Assembly (NCBI GenBank): GCA_963728045.1
Contig: CAVSIE010000002.1
Coordinates: 620,001 to 684,000 of the forward strand
Direction of reading: 5' to 3'
Length of the DNA: 64,000 nt
From: VRUE01 sp963728045
GTDB lineage: Bacteria; Actinomycetota; Thermoleophilia; Solirubrobacterales; 70-9
Position 1 is the stretch's first letter; every line of letters begins with the position of its first letter. Both the position numbers and the translations under genes were made by a program. Under the pieces are notes generated by a model. The model was not told where the DNA came from. It made no database searches and saw nothing but the letters and a program-made list of their open reading frames with translations. Positions 32,047 through 41,248 of the stretch are shown in pieces.

Positions 32047-33208
32047 CTGGTCGCGTCTCGCAGCGCTCTTCCGACTTGCTCGGCGGTGACCACTCCGGAG
32101 AGGCGACCGTCGGCGTCAACTGCCATCAGGGCGCCGAAGCGACGGAGAGCCTGGTTGCCCAGCAGCGAGTCGAGCGGAGCGTCGTCCCGGACCTGGAAGG
32201 TGCCGTCGTCGAGCTCGAGCAGATCCGAGACGAGAGAGGTGGCGCGGGAGATCTCCGGCACCTCGTCGGCTTTGTCGCGGACCACGAGCCCAAGGAAGCG
32301 GTGGGCGGCATCGACGACCGGGAACCAGGGCCAGCGGTAGCGCAGGAAGTACTCGTCGAGCGCTTTCTCGACCGATAGCTCGCCGGGAATCGCAACGGGT
32401 TCGCGGTCCATCACGTCGGACACCTGCATGTGCTGGATCCGGCCGGTGATCGCGGTCTGCAGTCGAGGCGGCCCGGGCCGAGCCGTTGATGACGACGCCG
32501 ATCAGGGCGAGCCAGACGCCGGCGAAGACGGCGCCGTCGAAGATCAGGAGGAGGCCGCCGCCGATGAAGATGTAGGCGAAGACACGCCCGAGGCGGGCGG
32601 CGAAGCGGGTGGCAGAGCTGCGGTCGCCGGTGCGCCACCAGGCGAGCGCCCGCACGATCCGGCCCCCGTCCATCGGGAAGGCCGGCAGCAGGTTGAAGAC
32701 GAGGACGAGGAAGTTGATCGACGCCAGCCAGGCGACCGGCGGCCAGCGCGCCCGAGACGCCGGCGTCGCTCTCGATCAGCACCGCCCGCCAGAACTCATC
32801 CGGGCCGGCGGCGGCGAGGCCGATCACGGTCAGGACGACGACGATCGCCAGGGTGACCAGGGGGCCGGCGACCGCGACCTTGAACTCGGTCGAGGGACTG
32901 TCCGACTCGCGGTCCATCCGCGCCATCCCGCCGAAGATCCAGAGCTGGATGCTGGAGATGCCGATCCCGTTGCGCAGGGCGACGATCGCGTGGCCGAGCT
33001 CGTGCAGGACGATCGAGCCGAAGAAGCCGACGGCGCTGACGACGGCGAGGGCGAACGGCGGCGGCCTCCGAACCCGCTCCCCCAGCACGTCGCCGTAGAA
33101 GCGCGAGAGCCAGAAGATCACCAGGAAGAGGACGAGGAACCACGACCAGTCGACGGCGATCCGGATGCCGCGCACGTGGAAGAGGGTGATCGAGCTGCCA
33201 CCGAGCAT
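32043..33208 (-). pseudogene. Site-2 protease (M50) with CBS domains, two frameshifts as sequenced
   Basis: Three overlapping frames encode successive parts of one zinc intramembrane protease. The first, from the ATG at 33208, has VLHELGHAIVA (HExxH) and transmembrane segments. The second has INFLVLVFNLLPAFPMDGGRIVRAL, the conserved second metal-site motif. The third (from about 32460) has a CBS pair, VSDVMDREPVAIPGEL and GALMAVDADGRLSGVV. Each junction (near 32737 and 32463) is repaired by removing one base, and no stop codon interrupts the correct frames. A functional gene of about 388 codons is therefore likely, with the frameshifts a possible sequencing error. Such Rip1/SpoIVFB-like proteases cleave membrane-bound regulators. 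Confidence 0.85.
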
Positions 33209-33250
33209 CACCCAATGGTAAGTGGCAGGTATGGTCGATATCGTGGCGGC

Positions 33251-34454
33251 ATGACCAACGATCGCGAGCACTGGGACGCCCGACCAGGCCTGGCTGCGCG
33301 AGCTGCTCGAGGAGCTCGAGCAGATCTACCGCCCATCCGCCTCCGAGGGCGAGCGGCGAGGCCGCCGAGTGGCTGGTCGAGCGCTTCGCCGAGGTGGGCG
33401 CCGAGGCCCGAATCGAGGCGGAGCCCGCCCACGGCACCTACTGGTGGCCGCTCGGGCTCGGCGCTGCGCTGGGCGCGCTCGGCGGGCTCGCGGCGCTGCG
33501 CGGGCGACGGCTGCTCGGGGCCGCGCTGGGCGCGGTGGGGGCGGCCGGAATCGCCGACGACTTCCCGCCCGGGAAGCGACGCCTGCGCAAGCCGCTGCCG
33601 ACCCGCACCGCCTACAACGTCGTCTGCGAGCTGGGCGACCGCCGACGCCGAGCGCACGGTGGTCATCGTCAGCCACCACGACGCCGCCCACTCCGGCCTC
33701 ATCTTCCACCCGGCGACTGCCCAAACTCGCCGACCGGCTCGGGCTGATCGAGGGGCAGGACACCAGCCCGGCACTGATGGCACCGGTGGTCGGGCGGGCC
33801 GATCCTCGCCGCGCTCGGCGCCCTCAGCGGTCGCCGTCTGCTCGCCAAGCTGGGCGATCTTCCTCGGCATCGGGACCGTCGCGGCGATGGCCGACATCGG
33901 CCGGCGCAAGACCGTTCCCGGCGCCAACGACAACGGGACCGGCGTCATCACCCTGCTGGCGCTCGCCCGGCGCCTGGTCGAGGAGCCGCCCGAGGGCGTC
34001 CGGGTGATCCTGCTCTCGACCGGCTCGGAGGAGTCGTTCAGCGAGGGGATCAAGGCATTCGGCGAGCGCCACTTCCACGAGCCTGCCCCGGGAGAGCACC
34101 TTCTTCCTCTCGATCGACTCGATCGGCTCCCCCCACCTGCTGGTCCTGCGCGGCGAGGGCTTCCTGAAAATGTGGGAGTACCCGCGTCGCTCGCTCGAGC
34201 TGATGGACGGCCTCGCCGAGGAGCTGGGCATCTGGCTCTACCCCAACCTGCGCCTTCACAACGGGACCGATGGGCTCGAGCCGCTGGCGGCGGGATATGA
34301 GACCGCCTCGCTCTGCGGCTGCACCGACCTCAAGAACCCGGCCAACTACCACTGGCCCAACGACCTCGCCGAGAACGTCGACTTCGGCAGCGTCGCCGAC
34401 GGCATCCGCCTCGCCGAGGCGGCGATCCGGCGGCTCGACGAGCGCTGGCTGTAG
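33251..34454 (+). pseudogene. M28-family zinc peptidase, about seven frameshifts as sequenced
   Basis: All three frames carry consecutive pieces of one peptidase. These include WLRELLEELEQIYRPSASE, VERFAEVGAEARIEAEPAHG, TAYNVVCELGD, ERTVVIVSHHDAAHSG, LADRLGLIEGQDTSPAL, KTVPGANDNGTGVITLLAL, LLSTGSEESFSEGIKAFGER and WEYPRRSLELMDGLAEELG. The SHHDAAHSG and GANDNGTG pieces are the metal-binding His and Asp motifs of M28 aminopeptidases. The frame steps by one extra base near 33281, 33360, 33640, 33716, 33796, 33856 and 34088, with no stop in the correct frame. Removing seven bases would restore about 398 codons. Two hydrophobic segments after residue about 65 suggest a membrane-anchored form. Confidence 0.8.
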
Positions 34455-34469
34455 GCGCCGAGCGGCCGT

Positions 34470-34494
34470 AAATCCGACCGCGGGGTCGGATTTT
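34470..34494 (+). terminator. Rho-independent terminator after the M28 gene
   Basis: Perfect ten-base stem AAATCCGACC / GGTCGGATTT around GCGG, ending in TTTT (34491-34494). It separates the peptidase from the sdh operon. A TATAGA at 34500-34505 just beyond may be a -10 element for sdhA. Confidence 0.8.
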
Positions 34495-34515
34495 CCCTCT
34501 ATAGAGTCCGCGCTC

Positions 34516-36204
34516 GTGCCCTCCCATGATGTGCTCGTAATCGGCGCCGGCCTCGCCGGGCAGCGCGCCGCCCTCGCCGCCGCCGAGCAGGGCGTCTCGG
34601 TCGGGATTCTCAGCAAGGTCCACCCGGTTCGCTCGCACTCGAACGCGGCCCAGGGCGGGATCAACGCGGCGCTCAATCCCGGCGACTCCTGGGAGTCGCA
34701 CGCCTTCGACACGGTCAAGGGCTCCGACTACCTCGGCGACCAGGACGCGATCGAGGTCATGACCCGCGAGGCGCCGGAGGAGATCCTCCACCTCGAGCAC
34801 CTCGGCGTCACCTTCCACCGCAACGAGGAGGGCAAGCTCGGCACCCGCGCCTTCGGCGGCGCCTCCGCCGCCCGCACCTACTACGTCGCCGACATCACCG
34901 GCCAGGCGATCATGCACGTCCTCTACGAGCAGCTGATGAAGCACTCCGAGGCGGTCGCCCGCTACGAGGAGTGGTTCTGCACGGCGCTGGCCCTCGACGA
35001 GCAGGGCGAGTGCTGCGGGGTCGTCACCCGCAACGTCGCCGACGGCTCGATGGAGCTGTTCGAGGCGAAGGCGGTGATCCTCGCCTGCGGCGGCAACGGC
35101 CAGGTCTGGAAGCCGACCACCAACGCGCTGATCTGCACCGGCGACGGGATCGCGATGGCCTACCGGGCCGGAGCGAAGCTGATGGACATGGAGATGATCC
35201 AGTACCACCCGACGACGCTGGCGGGCAAGGGCTTCCTGATCACCGAGGGCGCCCGCGGCGAGGGCGCCCACCTGCTCAACGCCAAGGGCGAACGCTTCAT
35301 GGAGCGCTACGCGCCGAACAAGATGGAGCTGGCCTCGCGCGACGTCGTCTCCCGCGCCGAGCAGACCGAGATCAACGAGGGGCGCGGCTTCCCCGACGGC
35401 ACCGTCGCGCTCGACATCACCGTGGTGCCGAAAAAGCGGATCCACGAGGCGCTGCGCGAGATCGTCCTCGTCGGCCGCGACTTCGCCGGCGTCGACATCA
35501 CCCGCGAACCGATCCGCATCAAGCCCGGCAACCACTACACGATGGGCGGGATCAAGACCGACGTCGACGGCCGCACCGACATCCCCGGCCTCTACGCCGC
35601 CGGCGAGACGGCCTGCGTCTCGGTCCACGGCGGCAACCGGCTCGGCGCCAACTCGCTGCTCGACACGCTGATCTTCGGCCGCCGCTCCGGCGTCGACGCG
35701 GCCGCCCGCGCCAAGCGGATCGAGGGCTCGCGGCCGTCCCGGGCGGTGCTCGAGGCCGAGCAGGCAGCGATCGACGCGATCCTCTCGCGTGAGAAGGGCT
35801 CAGGCCGCCGCGTCTCGGAGATCAAGCTCGAGCTGGGCACGACGATGGACAAGCACGTCGCCGTCTTCCGCGACGAGGCCGGGATCCAGGAGGCGCTGGG
35901 GACGGTGCGCCGGCTCGAGGAGGAGGCGAAGTCCGCCTACATCGACGACCACGGCCGGGTCTTCAACCAGGACCTGCTGGCGGCGATCGAGCTCGGCTAC
36001 ATGCTCGACAACGCGGACTGCACCTGCGTCGCGGCGCTGGAGCGCAAGGAGAGCCGCGGCGCCCAGTACCGGACCGACTTCCCGGAGCGCAATGATGAGG
36101 AGTGGCTCAAACACATCGACCTGCAGCGCGGGGACGACGGGCCCGAGATCTCATACTCAGAGGTGACCATCACCCAGTGGGAGCCCGAGGAGAGGACCTA
36201 CTAG
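34516..36204 (+). CDS. sdhA: Succinate dehydrogenase / fumarate reductase flavoprotein subunit
   Basis: Oxidises succinate to fumarate with covalently bound FAD. The 562-residue product has the FAD loop VIGAGLAGQRAALAAAEQG, the FAD-attaching histidine region RSHSNAAQGGINAA, the active-site block EMIQYHPTTL, ASRDVVSRA and the substrate-binding HYTMGGIKTDVDGRT plus GNRLGANSLLDTL. The GTG at 34516 is the start, since the fold begins immediately after. sdhB follows with no gap and sdhE overlaps it, giving a three-gene complex operon. Confidence 0.96.
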   Translation: MPSHDVLVIGAGLAGQRAALAAAEQGVSVGILSKVHPVRSHSNAAQGGINAALNPGDSWESHAFDTVKGSDYLGDQDAIEVMTREAPEEILHLEHLGVTFHRNEEGKLGTRAFGGASAARTYYVADITGQAIMHVLYEQLMKHSEAVARYEEWFCTALALDEQGECCGVVTRNVADGSMELFEAKAVILACGGNGQVWKPTTNALICTGDGIAMAYRAGAKLMDMEMIQYHPTTLAGKGFLITEGARGEGAHLLNAKGERFMERYAPNKMELASRDVVSRAEQTEINEGRGFPDGTVALDITVVPKKRIHEALREIVLVGRDFAGVDITREPIRIKPGNHYTMGGIKTDVDGRTDIPGLYAAGETACVSVHGGNRLGANSLLDTLIFGRRSGVDAAARAKRIEGSRPSRAVLEAEQAAIDAILSREKGSGRRVSEIKLELGTTMDKHVAVFRDEAGIQEALGTVRRLEEEAKSAYIDDHGRVFNQDLLAAIELGYMLDNADCTCVAALERKESRGAQYRTDFPERNDEEWLKHIDLQRGDDGPEISYSEVTITQWEPEERTY

Positions 36205-37317
36205 ATGGCCACCTACACCTTGAAAGTCCGCCGCTACCAGCCGGAGAGCGGCGAGGGGCCCTACTGGGAGGAGTTCCAGGTCGACCTCGACCCCTCGCTC
36301 TCGGTGCTCGACGGGATCCTTCAGGCCAAGGATCGCGACGACGGCTCGCTCGCTGTGCGCTGCTCCTGCCGCGCGGCGATCTGCGGCTCCTGCGGGATGA
36401 AGGTCAACGGTCAGTCCGGACTCGGCTGCAAGACCCAGATCGGCGAGGCGCACGAGGCGGCCAACCGGCGCAACGGCGGCTCCGAGCCGATCGTCGTCGA
36501 GCCGATGGGCAACATGCCCGTGATCAAGGACCTGATCACCGACATGGAGTCGACGCACTGGGAGAAGATCCGCCGCGTCACTCCCTGGCTCCTCCCCCAC
36601 GGCGACCCGCCCGAGCGCGAGTACGTGGTCGAGCCGGAGTCGATGATCGACATCACCCAGTCGATGGCCTGCATCCAGTGCGGCGCCTGCGTCTCCTCCT
36701 GCCTCTCGATGGAGGCCGACCCCGACTTCATCGGCCCCGCGGCGCTGGCCAAGGCCTACCGCTTCGTCGGCGATCCGCGCGACGCCGAGACCAAGGAGCG
36801 GCTCCACGACCTCGCCCACGACCCGCACGGGATCTACGACTGCACCCACTGCTTCAGCTGCATCGACGCCTGCCCCAAGGGCGTGGCGCCGATGGACCAG
36901 ATCATGCGCCTGCGCCGCAAAGCCGGCGAAGAGGGGATCGAGGACCCCAACAACGGCCACAACCACGAGGCCGCCTTCGTCAAGATCATCGAGAAGAAGG
37001 GGACACTCGACGAGGCGCTGCTGCTGCAGGAGTCCTACGCGCCTGGCGTCAAGGGCAAGCTGAAGCCGACCAAGAGCGCGATCAAGGGTCTGCTCGGCTC
37101 GATCCCGACGGGGATCCGCGCCTTCAAGACCGGCAAGGCGCGCTCGCTGTCGAAGCTGATCCCGGGCGTCCACCCGAAGCTCCCCGACGGCGCCCAGGAC
37201 GAGGTGAAGGCGATCTACGCTCACGCGGAGGAGCACCGCGAGGAATTCAACATCTATATCAAGGGCGAGGAGGACGTTGAGCCGGAGCCCGACGAGAGGG
37301 AGGTCGAGACCGCATGA
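36205..37317 (+). CDS. sdhB: Succinate dehydrogenase / fumarate reductase iron-sulfur subunit
   Basis: Passes electrons from the flavoprotein toward quinone. The plant-type [2Fe-2S] ligands are C55, C60, C63 and C75; two further cysteine groups (CIQCGACVSSC and CTHCFSCIDACPKG) hold the [4Fe-4S] and [3Fe-4S] centres. At 370 residues it is about 120 longer than classical SdhB; the extra C-terminal part includes a basic segment (TKSAIKGLLGSIPTGIRAF) and an acidic tail. It starts directly at the end of sdhA, and its stop overlaps the sdhE start by four bases. Confidence 0.95.
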   Translation: MATYTLKVRRYQPESGEGPYWEEFQVDLDPSLSVLDGILQAKDRDDGSLAVRCSCRAAICGSCGMKVNGQSGLGCKTQIGEAHEAANRRNGGSEPIVVEPMGNMPVIKDLITDMESTHWEKIRRVTPWLLPHGDPPEREYVVEPESMIDITQSMACIQCGACVSSCLSMEADPDFIGPAALAKAYRFVGDPRDAETKERLHDLAHDPHGIYDCTHCFSCIDACPKGVAPMDQIMRLRRKAGEEGIEDPNNGHNHEAAFVKIIEKKGTLDEALLLQESYAPGVKGKLKPTKSAIKGLLGSIPTGIRAFKTGKARSLSKLIPGVHPKLPDGAQDEVKAIYAHAEEHREEFNIYIKGEEDVEPEPDEREVETA

Positions 37318-38210
37318 AGCTCGCCTACTGGCCCGGCTGCGTCTCGCGCGGCTTCACGTCGGAACTGCACGGCTCGATGGCGCTGGTCGCCGAGCGGCTC
37401 GGGATCGAGCTGGTCGAACTCGACCGGGCCAACTGCTGCGGCGCCGGCGTGATCGCCGAGCACAACCAGGAGCTGGCCGACACCCTCAACGCCCGCACCT
37501 TCGCCCTCGCCCAGCAGACCGGGCTGGCGATGATGAACATCTGCTCGACCTGCCAGGGCGCGCAGTCAGAGTGCCAGCAGCGGCTCGACGCCGACTCCTC
37601 CTACCGCGCCCATATCAACGAGGTGCTGAGCGGCCAGGGCCTCTCCTACGAGAGGGGCAAGGACGGCTTCACCAACAAGAACTTCCTTTGGCTGCTGGTC
37701 GAGGACTACGGGCTCGACAAGCTTTCGGAGAAGGTGCGGCGGCCGCTCTCCGGCCTCCGCGTCGGCCCCTTCTACGGCTGCTACGTGGTGCGGCCAAAGG
37801 AGCGGCTCGGCTATGACGAGTTCCCCGAGCGCGACCTCTACCTGGAGAAGGTGATCGAGGCGCTGGGCGGCGAGGTCGTCGAGTATGACGGGGCCCGAAA
37901 GTGCTGCGGCTTCCCGGTGATCACGATGAACCGCGAGACCTCGCTGCGCCAGGCCGGCACCCACGTCGGCGACGCGCTCGACGCCGGCGCCGATTGCCTC
38001 GTCACCCCCTGCCCACTCTGCCATCTCAACCTCGACATGCAGCAGCCCGAGGCGGCCAAGGTCGTCAATCGCGACCTCGGCCTCGCCGTCCTCCACCTGC
38101 CGCAGCTGGTCGGCCTCGCCCTCGGCTACGAGCCGAAGCAGCTCGGCATGAGCAAGCACATCGCCTCGACCGGCCTGGTCGAGGCGCGGCTGGCCGGCGT
38201 CCCGGCTTAG
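37314..38210 (+). CDS. sdhE: HdrB-like CCG-domain subunit of a type E succinate:quinone oxidoreductase
   Basis: A 298-residue protein with two CCG domains, each CX31-CC-X34-CXXC: C9, C41-C42, C77-x-x-C80, and C156, C197-C198, C233-x-x-C236. This is the heterodisulfide-reductase subunit B fold. In type E complex II it replaces the haem-bearing SdhC/SdhD anchors and carries cysteine-ligated iron-sulfur centres. No transmembrane helix is evident. Overlap with sdhB supports one complex. The name clashes with the unrelated FAD-assembly factor also called SdhE. Confidence 0.9.
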   Translation: MKLAYWPGCVSRGFTSELHGSMALVAERLGIELVELDRANCCGAGVIAEHNQELADTLNARTFALAQQTGLAMMNICSTCQGAQSECQQRLDADSSYRAHINEVLSGQGLSYERGKDGFTNKNFLWLLVEDYGLDKLSEKVRRPLSGLRVGPFYGCYVVRPKERLGYDEFPERDLYLEKVIEALGGEVVEYDGARKCCGFPVITMNRETSLRQAGTHVGDALDAGADCLVTPCPLCHLNLDMQQPEAAKVVNRDLGLAVLHLPQLVGLALGYEPKQLGMSKHIASTGLVEARLAGVPA

Positions 38211-38213
38211 GGC

Positions 38214-38397
38214 TCAGCCAGAGGCAGAGCTCGAAGCGCCGATCGCTACCGACACGAGCGCGAGAACCACGAAGGCTGCCGTGAGCCCATACATAGTCAG
38301 ACGGAACACGAACAGCGAGCGCTCGAAGTTCTTCCACTCGAGCTCTGCGACGCGCTTTTTCGAGGCGGTCAATTCTCTCGCGCTCCCATTGCTCCAT
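38214..38397 (-). CDS. Small coiled-coil/single-pass membrane protein, one probable frameshift
   Basis: From the ATG at 38397 the frame reads MEQWERERIDRLEK. Deleting one base from the T5 run at 38356-38360 (A5 on this strand) joins it to RVAELEWKNFERSLFVF and a transmembrane segment LTAAFVVLALVSVAIG. The join produces a continuous heptad coiled coil, which argues for the repair. Without it, a TTG at 38417 gives a 67-residue protein with the same C-terminus. Function unknown. It ends convergently four bases from sdhE. Confidence 0.5.
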
Positions 38398-38478
38398 GAC
38401 GCGACCTTAGCTGACAAAACATTACGCGTGGTTCACGGAAGTGTGACGGACAGATAGTCGAGTCCTGGAGTAGGTAGT

Positions 38479-38526
38479 GTTCGATGAGGTGAGCCGGGAA
38501 GCCTGGTCGGCACGTTCGTCGTCGAC
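38479..38526 (+). promoter_or_regulatory. Candidate structured RNA leader (possible ion riboswitch) of the transporter gene
   Basis: The leader can form an outer stem of TCGATGA (38481-38487) with TCGTCGA (38519-38525), one G-U pair, enclosing GAGCCGGGAAGCCTGGTCGG, in which GCCG pairs with CGGC. AAAGG at 38531-38535 and the ATG at 38542 follow at once, suited to control of translation. The gene encodes an ArsB/NhaD-type ion transporter. From memory the core resembles nhaA-I (lithium) class leaders, but I cannot verify that. Confidence 0.35.
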
Positions 38527-38541
38527 CCCGAAAGGCGCTCA

Positions 38542-39813
38542 ATGGCCATCGCCGTAGCCACCTTCCTCATCGCCTTGGTGATCATCGCCAGCGAGAAGCT
38601 GCACCGCACCAACGTTGCCCTGCTCGGGGCCGCGATCGTCGTCCTCTTCGTCGGTGACTTCTCCCAGGAGCAGGCGATCGAGTCGGTCGACTTCAACACG
38701 ATCGGCCTTCTGGTCGGGATGATGATCCTCGTCTACCTGACCCAGCAGACGGGGGTCTACGACTTCGTCGCGATCCGCGCCGGGCAGATCTCCGGCGGGC
38801 GCTCCTTCGCGGTAACGATGAGCCTCGCCGCGATCACCGCCCTGCTCTCGGCCTTCCTCGACAACCTGACCACGATCCTGCTTATCGCGCCGATCACCTT
38901 CCTGCTCGCCGACGCGCTCGACATCGACGCGGTTCCGCTGCTGATCATCGAGGTGATCGCCTCCAACATCGGCGGCACCGCGACCCTGATCGGTGACCCG
39001 CCCAACATCATCATCGCCGGTGCCACCGGGCTCAGCTTCAACGCCTTCATCGTCAACTTGGCGCCGATCGTGATCGTCACCTTCGCGGTCGTCGTGCCGC
39101 TGCTCTACCTCGTCTTCCGCCGCCGCCTCCAGGTCGACGAGGAGAACCGGGCGGCAGTGATGGGGCTCAATGCGACCGCATCGATCCGCGACGCGGCCGA
39201 GCTGCGCCGCACCGGCCCAGTCCTGGCACTGACCGTGCTCGCCTTCTTCGCCCACCAGGCACTCCACGTCGAGCCGGCGACCGTGGCCCTGACCGGGGCC
39301 GCGATCGGGTTGCTGGTGACGAGGGTGCAGCTTGAGAAAGCGCTCTCCAGCATCGAGTGGACCACCCTCTTCTTCTTCATCGGCCTCTTCGTGATGGTGG
39401 GGGCGCTGGAGGCGACCGGGGCGATCGGCCACATCACCGACGCGGTCAAGGACGTGACCGGCGGCGAGCGAACGGCGGAGCTGCTGGGGATCGTCTGGGT
39501 CGCGGCGATCGGCTCGGCGGTAGTCGACAACATCCCCTTCACCACAGCGATGATCCCCGTCGTCAAGGAACTGCAGGAGTCGGCTGGCGCGACCGGCGAC
39601 GATGCCTACTGGTGGTCGCTGGCGCTGGGCGCGTGCTTCGGCGGCAACGCGACGATGATCGCCGCCGCCGCCAACGTCGCCGCCGCCGGGCTCGCTGAGC
39701 GCGCCGGCACGCCGATCGGCTTCATGACCTTCCTACGAGTCGGTCTCCCGGTGACCTTTATCTCGATCGTTCTGGCAACCGGCTACATCGCTATCCGCTA
39801 TATCGCGCTCTGA
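38542..39813 (+). CDS. ArsB/NhaD (ion transporter superfamily) membrane protein
   Basis: The 423-residue protein has about eleven transmembrane segments arranged as two inverted halves. The first holds SAFLDNLTTILLIAPITF and GGTATLIGDPPNIIIAGATG; the second SAVVDNIPFTTAMIPVVKEL and GACFGGNATMIAAAANV. These Asn-rich re-entrant loops are typical of the ArsB/NhaD/P-protein family. The substrate could be Na+ (antiport), arsenite or an organic anion. AAAGG precedes the ATG. The CBS-domain gene follows in the same unit. Confidence 0.87.
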   Translation: MAIAVATFLIALVIIASEKLHRTNVALLGAAIVVLFVGDFSQEQAIESVDFNTIGLLVGMMILVYLTQQTGVYDFVAIRAGQISGGRSFAVTMSLAAITALLSAFLDNLTTILLIAPITFLLADALDIDAVPLLIIEVIASNIGGTATLIGDPPNIIIAGATGLSFNAFIVNLAPIVIVTFAVVVPLLYLVFRRRLQVDEENRAAVMGLNATASIRDAAELRRTGPVLALTVLAFFAHQALHVEPATVALTGAAIGLLVTRVQLEKALSSIEWTTLFFFIGLFVMVGALEATGAIGHITDAVKDVTGGERTAELLGIVWVAAIGSAVVDNIPFTTAMIPVVKELQESAGATGDDAYWWSLALGACFGGNATMIAAAANVAAAGLAERAGTPIGFMTFLRVGLPVTFISIVLATGYIAIRYIAL

Positions 39814-39826
39814 GGAGGAGACGATT

Positions 39827-40303
39827 ATGCCCGACTCCATCATCAACGAGGCACTGCAGGAGATAGAACCGCTCGGCGCCGACGAGCTGATCGGCCCGGC
39901 GGCGCGGCGGGTGGTCGACGCCGGCTTGCCGGCGCTGCCAGCGGTCGAGGCGGACGGCCGCTTCGCCGGGATCTTTGGCGAGCGCGAGTTCATGGCGGCC
40001 CTGTTTCCCGGCTATGTCGGCGAGCTCGCCTCGGCGGCGATGGTCTCGCGCTCAGTCGACGAGACGATTGAGCGGCGCAGCGAGTGCGCCGACGAGCCGA
40101 TCCGGCGCTACCTGACCACCGACCACGTGCTCGTTGAGGACGACTACTCGGACACCCAGCTCGCCGAGCTCTTCCTCCACCACCGCGTGCTGATCGTCCC
40201 GATCGCGACCAAGGGCAAAGTCCACGCGGTGATCACCCGCCACGACTTCTTCTGCTCGCTCGTCGAGCGTTTCGGCGAGATCGCCGAGGATCTGGGTAAC
40301 TGA
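39827..40303 (+). CDS. CBS-domain protein
   Basis: A 158-residue protein made of a CBS pair: ELIGPAARRVVDAGLPALPAVEADGRFAGIF (about 21-51) and a second repeat ending AELFLHHRVLIVPIATKGKVHAVITRHDFF (about 115-146). CBS pairs bind adenine nucleotides and gate transporters or enzymes. A near-perfect GGAGGAG lies just upstream, 13 bases after the transporter stop, so it is probably a soluble regulator of that transporter. Confidence 0.85.
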   Translation: MPDSIINEALQEIEPLGADELIGPAARRVVDAGLPALPAVEADGRFAGIFGEREFMAALFPGYVGELASAAMVSRSVDETIERRSECADEPIRRYLTTDHVLVEDDYSDTQLAELFLHHRVLIVPIATKGKVHAVITRHDFFCSLVERFGEIAEDLGN

Positions 40304-40340
40304 GGGGGAGAATTCGGGCAGCATCCGATCTTTCCTTGCT

Positions 40341-41248
40341 ATGGCAAGGTCAAAGTCGGATGTGAGGAGCGCCGCTGCGTGGGCTTTGGCAGGACGACAG
40401 CACGGCATCATCACAAGGCGCGACCTGTTGGGGCTTGGCTTCACCGAGAAGCGATTGACCAGCGGCTCGTGAAGGGGCGGCTGCATCGCGTCGAGCGCGG
40501 CGTCTACGCGGTTGGCTGGCCTAGCCTGACCAGGGAGCGACGCTGGATGGCGGCGGTCCTAGCCTGTGGAAAGGGTGCGGCATTGAGCCATCGCAGCGCC
40601 GGCGCTCTATGGGAAATCGGCAAAGAGCGCAGCGACCGGATCGACGTGACTGTACGGCGCCGCTGCGAACACCGGCGAGCCGGTATTCGCGCCAGAAGTC
40701 GCCCCTCGCTGCCGGAGGCGGACATTGTGCGGCACGACGCCATCCCGGTCACCAGCGTGGTACGCACCCTCCTTGATGTCGCCGCTGAAGGCGAGACACG
40801 AACGCTCGAGCGAATGGTCAACGAGGCCGACAAGCGCGACCTAATCGATCCGGAGAAGCTGAGGGATGAGATTGACAGGCTTGCCGGAGAGGCCGGCGTT
40901 CGACCGCTTCGCACCCTGCTCGACCAAAGCACGTTTCGTCTATCCGACTCGGACCTCGAGGTTCGCTTCCGTTCGATCGTCGCCTCAGCCGGCTTGCCGA
41001 TGCCGCTGACAAAGACTTGGGTCAACGGATTCGAGGTCGACTTCTTCTGGCCGGAACTGGGACTGGTCGTAGAGACAGACGGCCTGCGATACCACCGCAC
41101 GCCATCGGCACAGGCCCGCGACCGGCTTCGCGACCAAGCGCACACCGCCGCCGGCCTGACGTGCCTGCGCTTCACCCATCGGCAAGTGAGGCACGAACGG
41201 AGCTACGTGCGGCGCGTCCTGATCCAAACGGCTCGGCGGGTGGCCTAG
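40341..41248 (+). pseudogene. AbiEi-like / DUF559 (endonuclease-fold) protein with one frameshift
   Basis: An ATG at 40341 opens MARSKSDVRSAAAWALAGR then QHGIITRRDLLGLGFTEKR, the usual N-terminal winged helix of AbiEi-antitoxin-like proteins. Near 40453 the frame is lost by one missing base and continues as IDQRLVKGRLHRVERGVYAVG. The C-terminal DUF559 domain (VDFFWPELGLVVETDGLRYH) has the Vsr/restriction-like PD-(D/E)XK pattern, with Asp in VDFFW and Glu in VVETDG. This combination is common as orphan genes in actinobacteria and its function is unproven. No AbiEii toxin partner is present. Convergent with asd through CTAG at 41245-41248. Confidence 0.75.

Noticed and set aside
33251..34454. 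Programmed frameshifting in the M28 peptidase
   Set aside because: Seven shifts of the same size without slippery sequences or stimulatory structure are not plausible as recoding.
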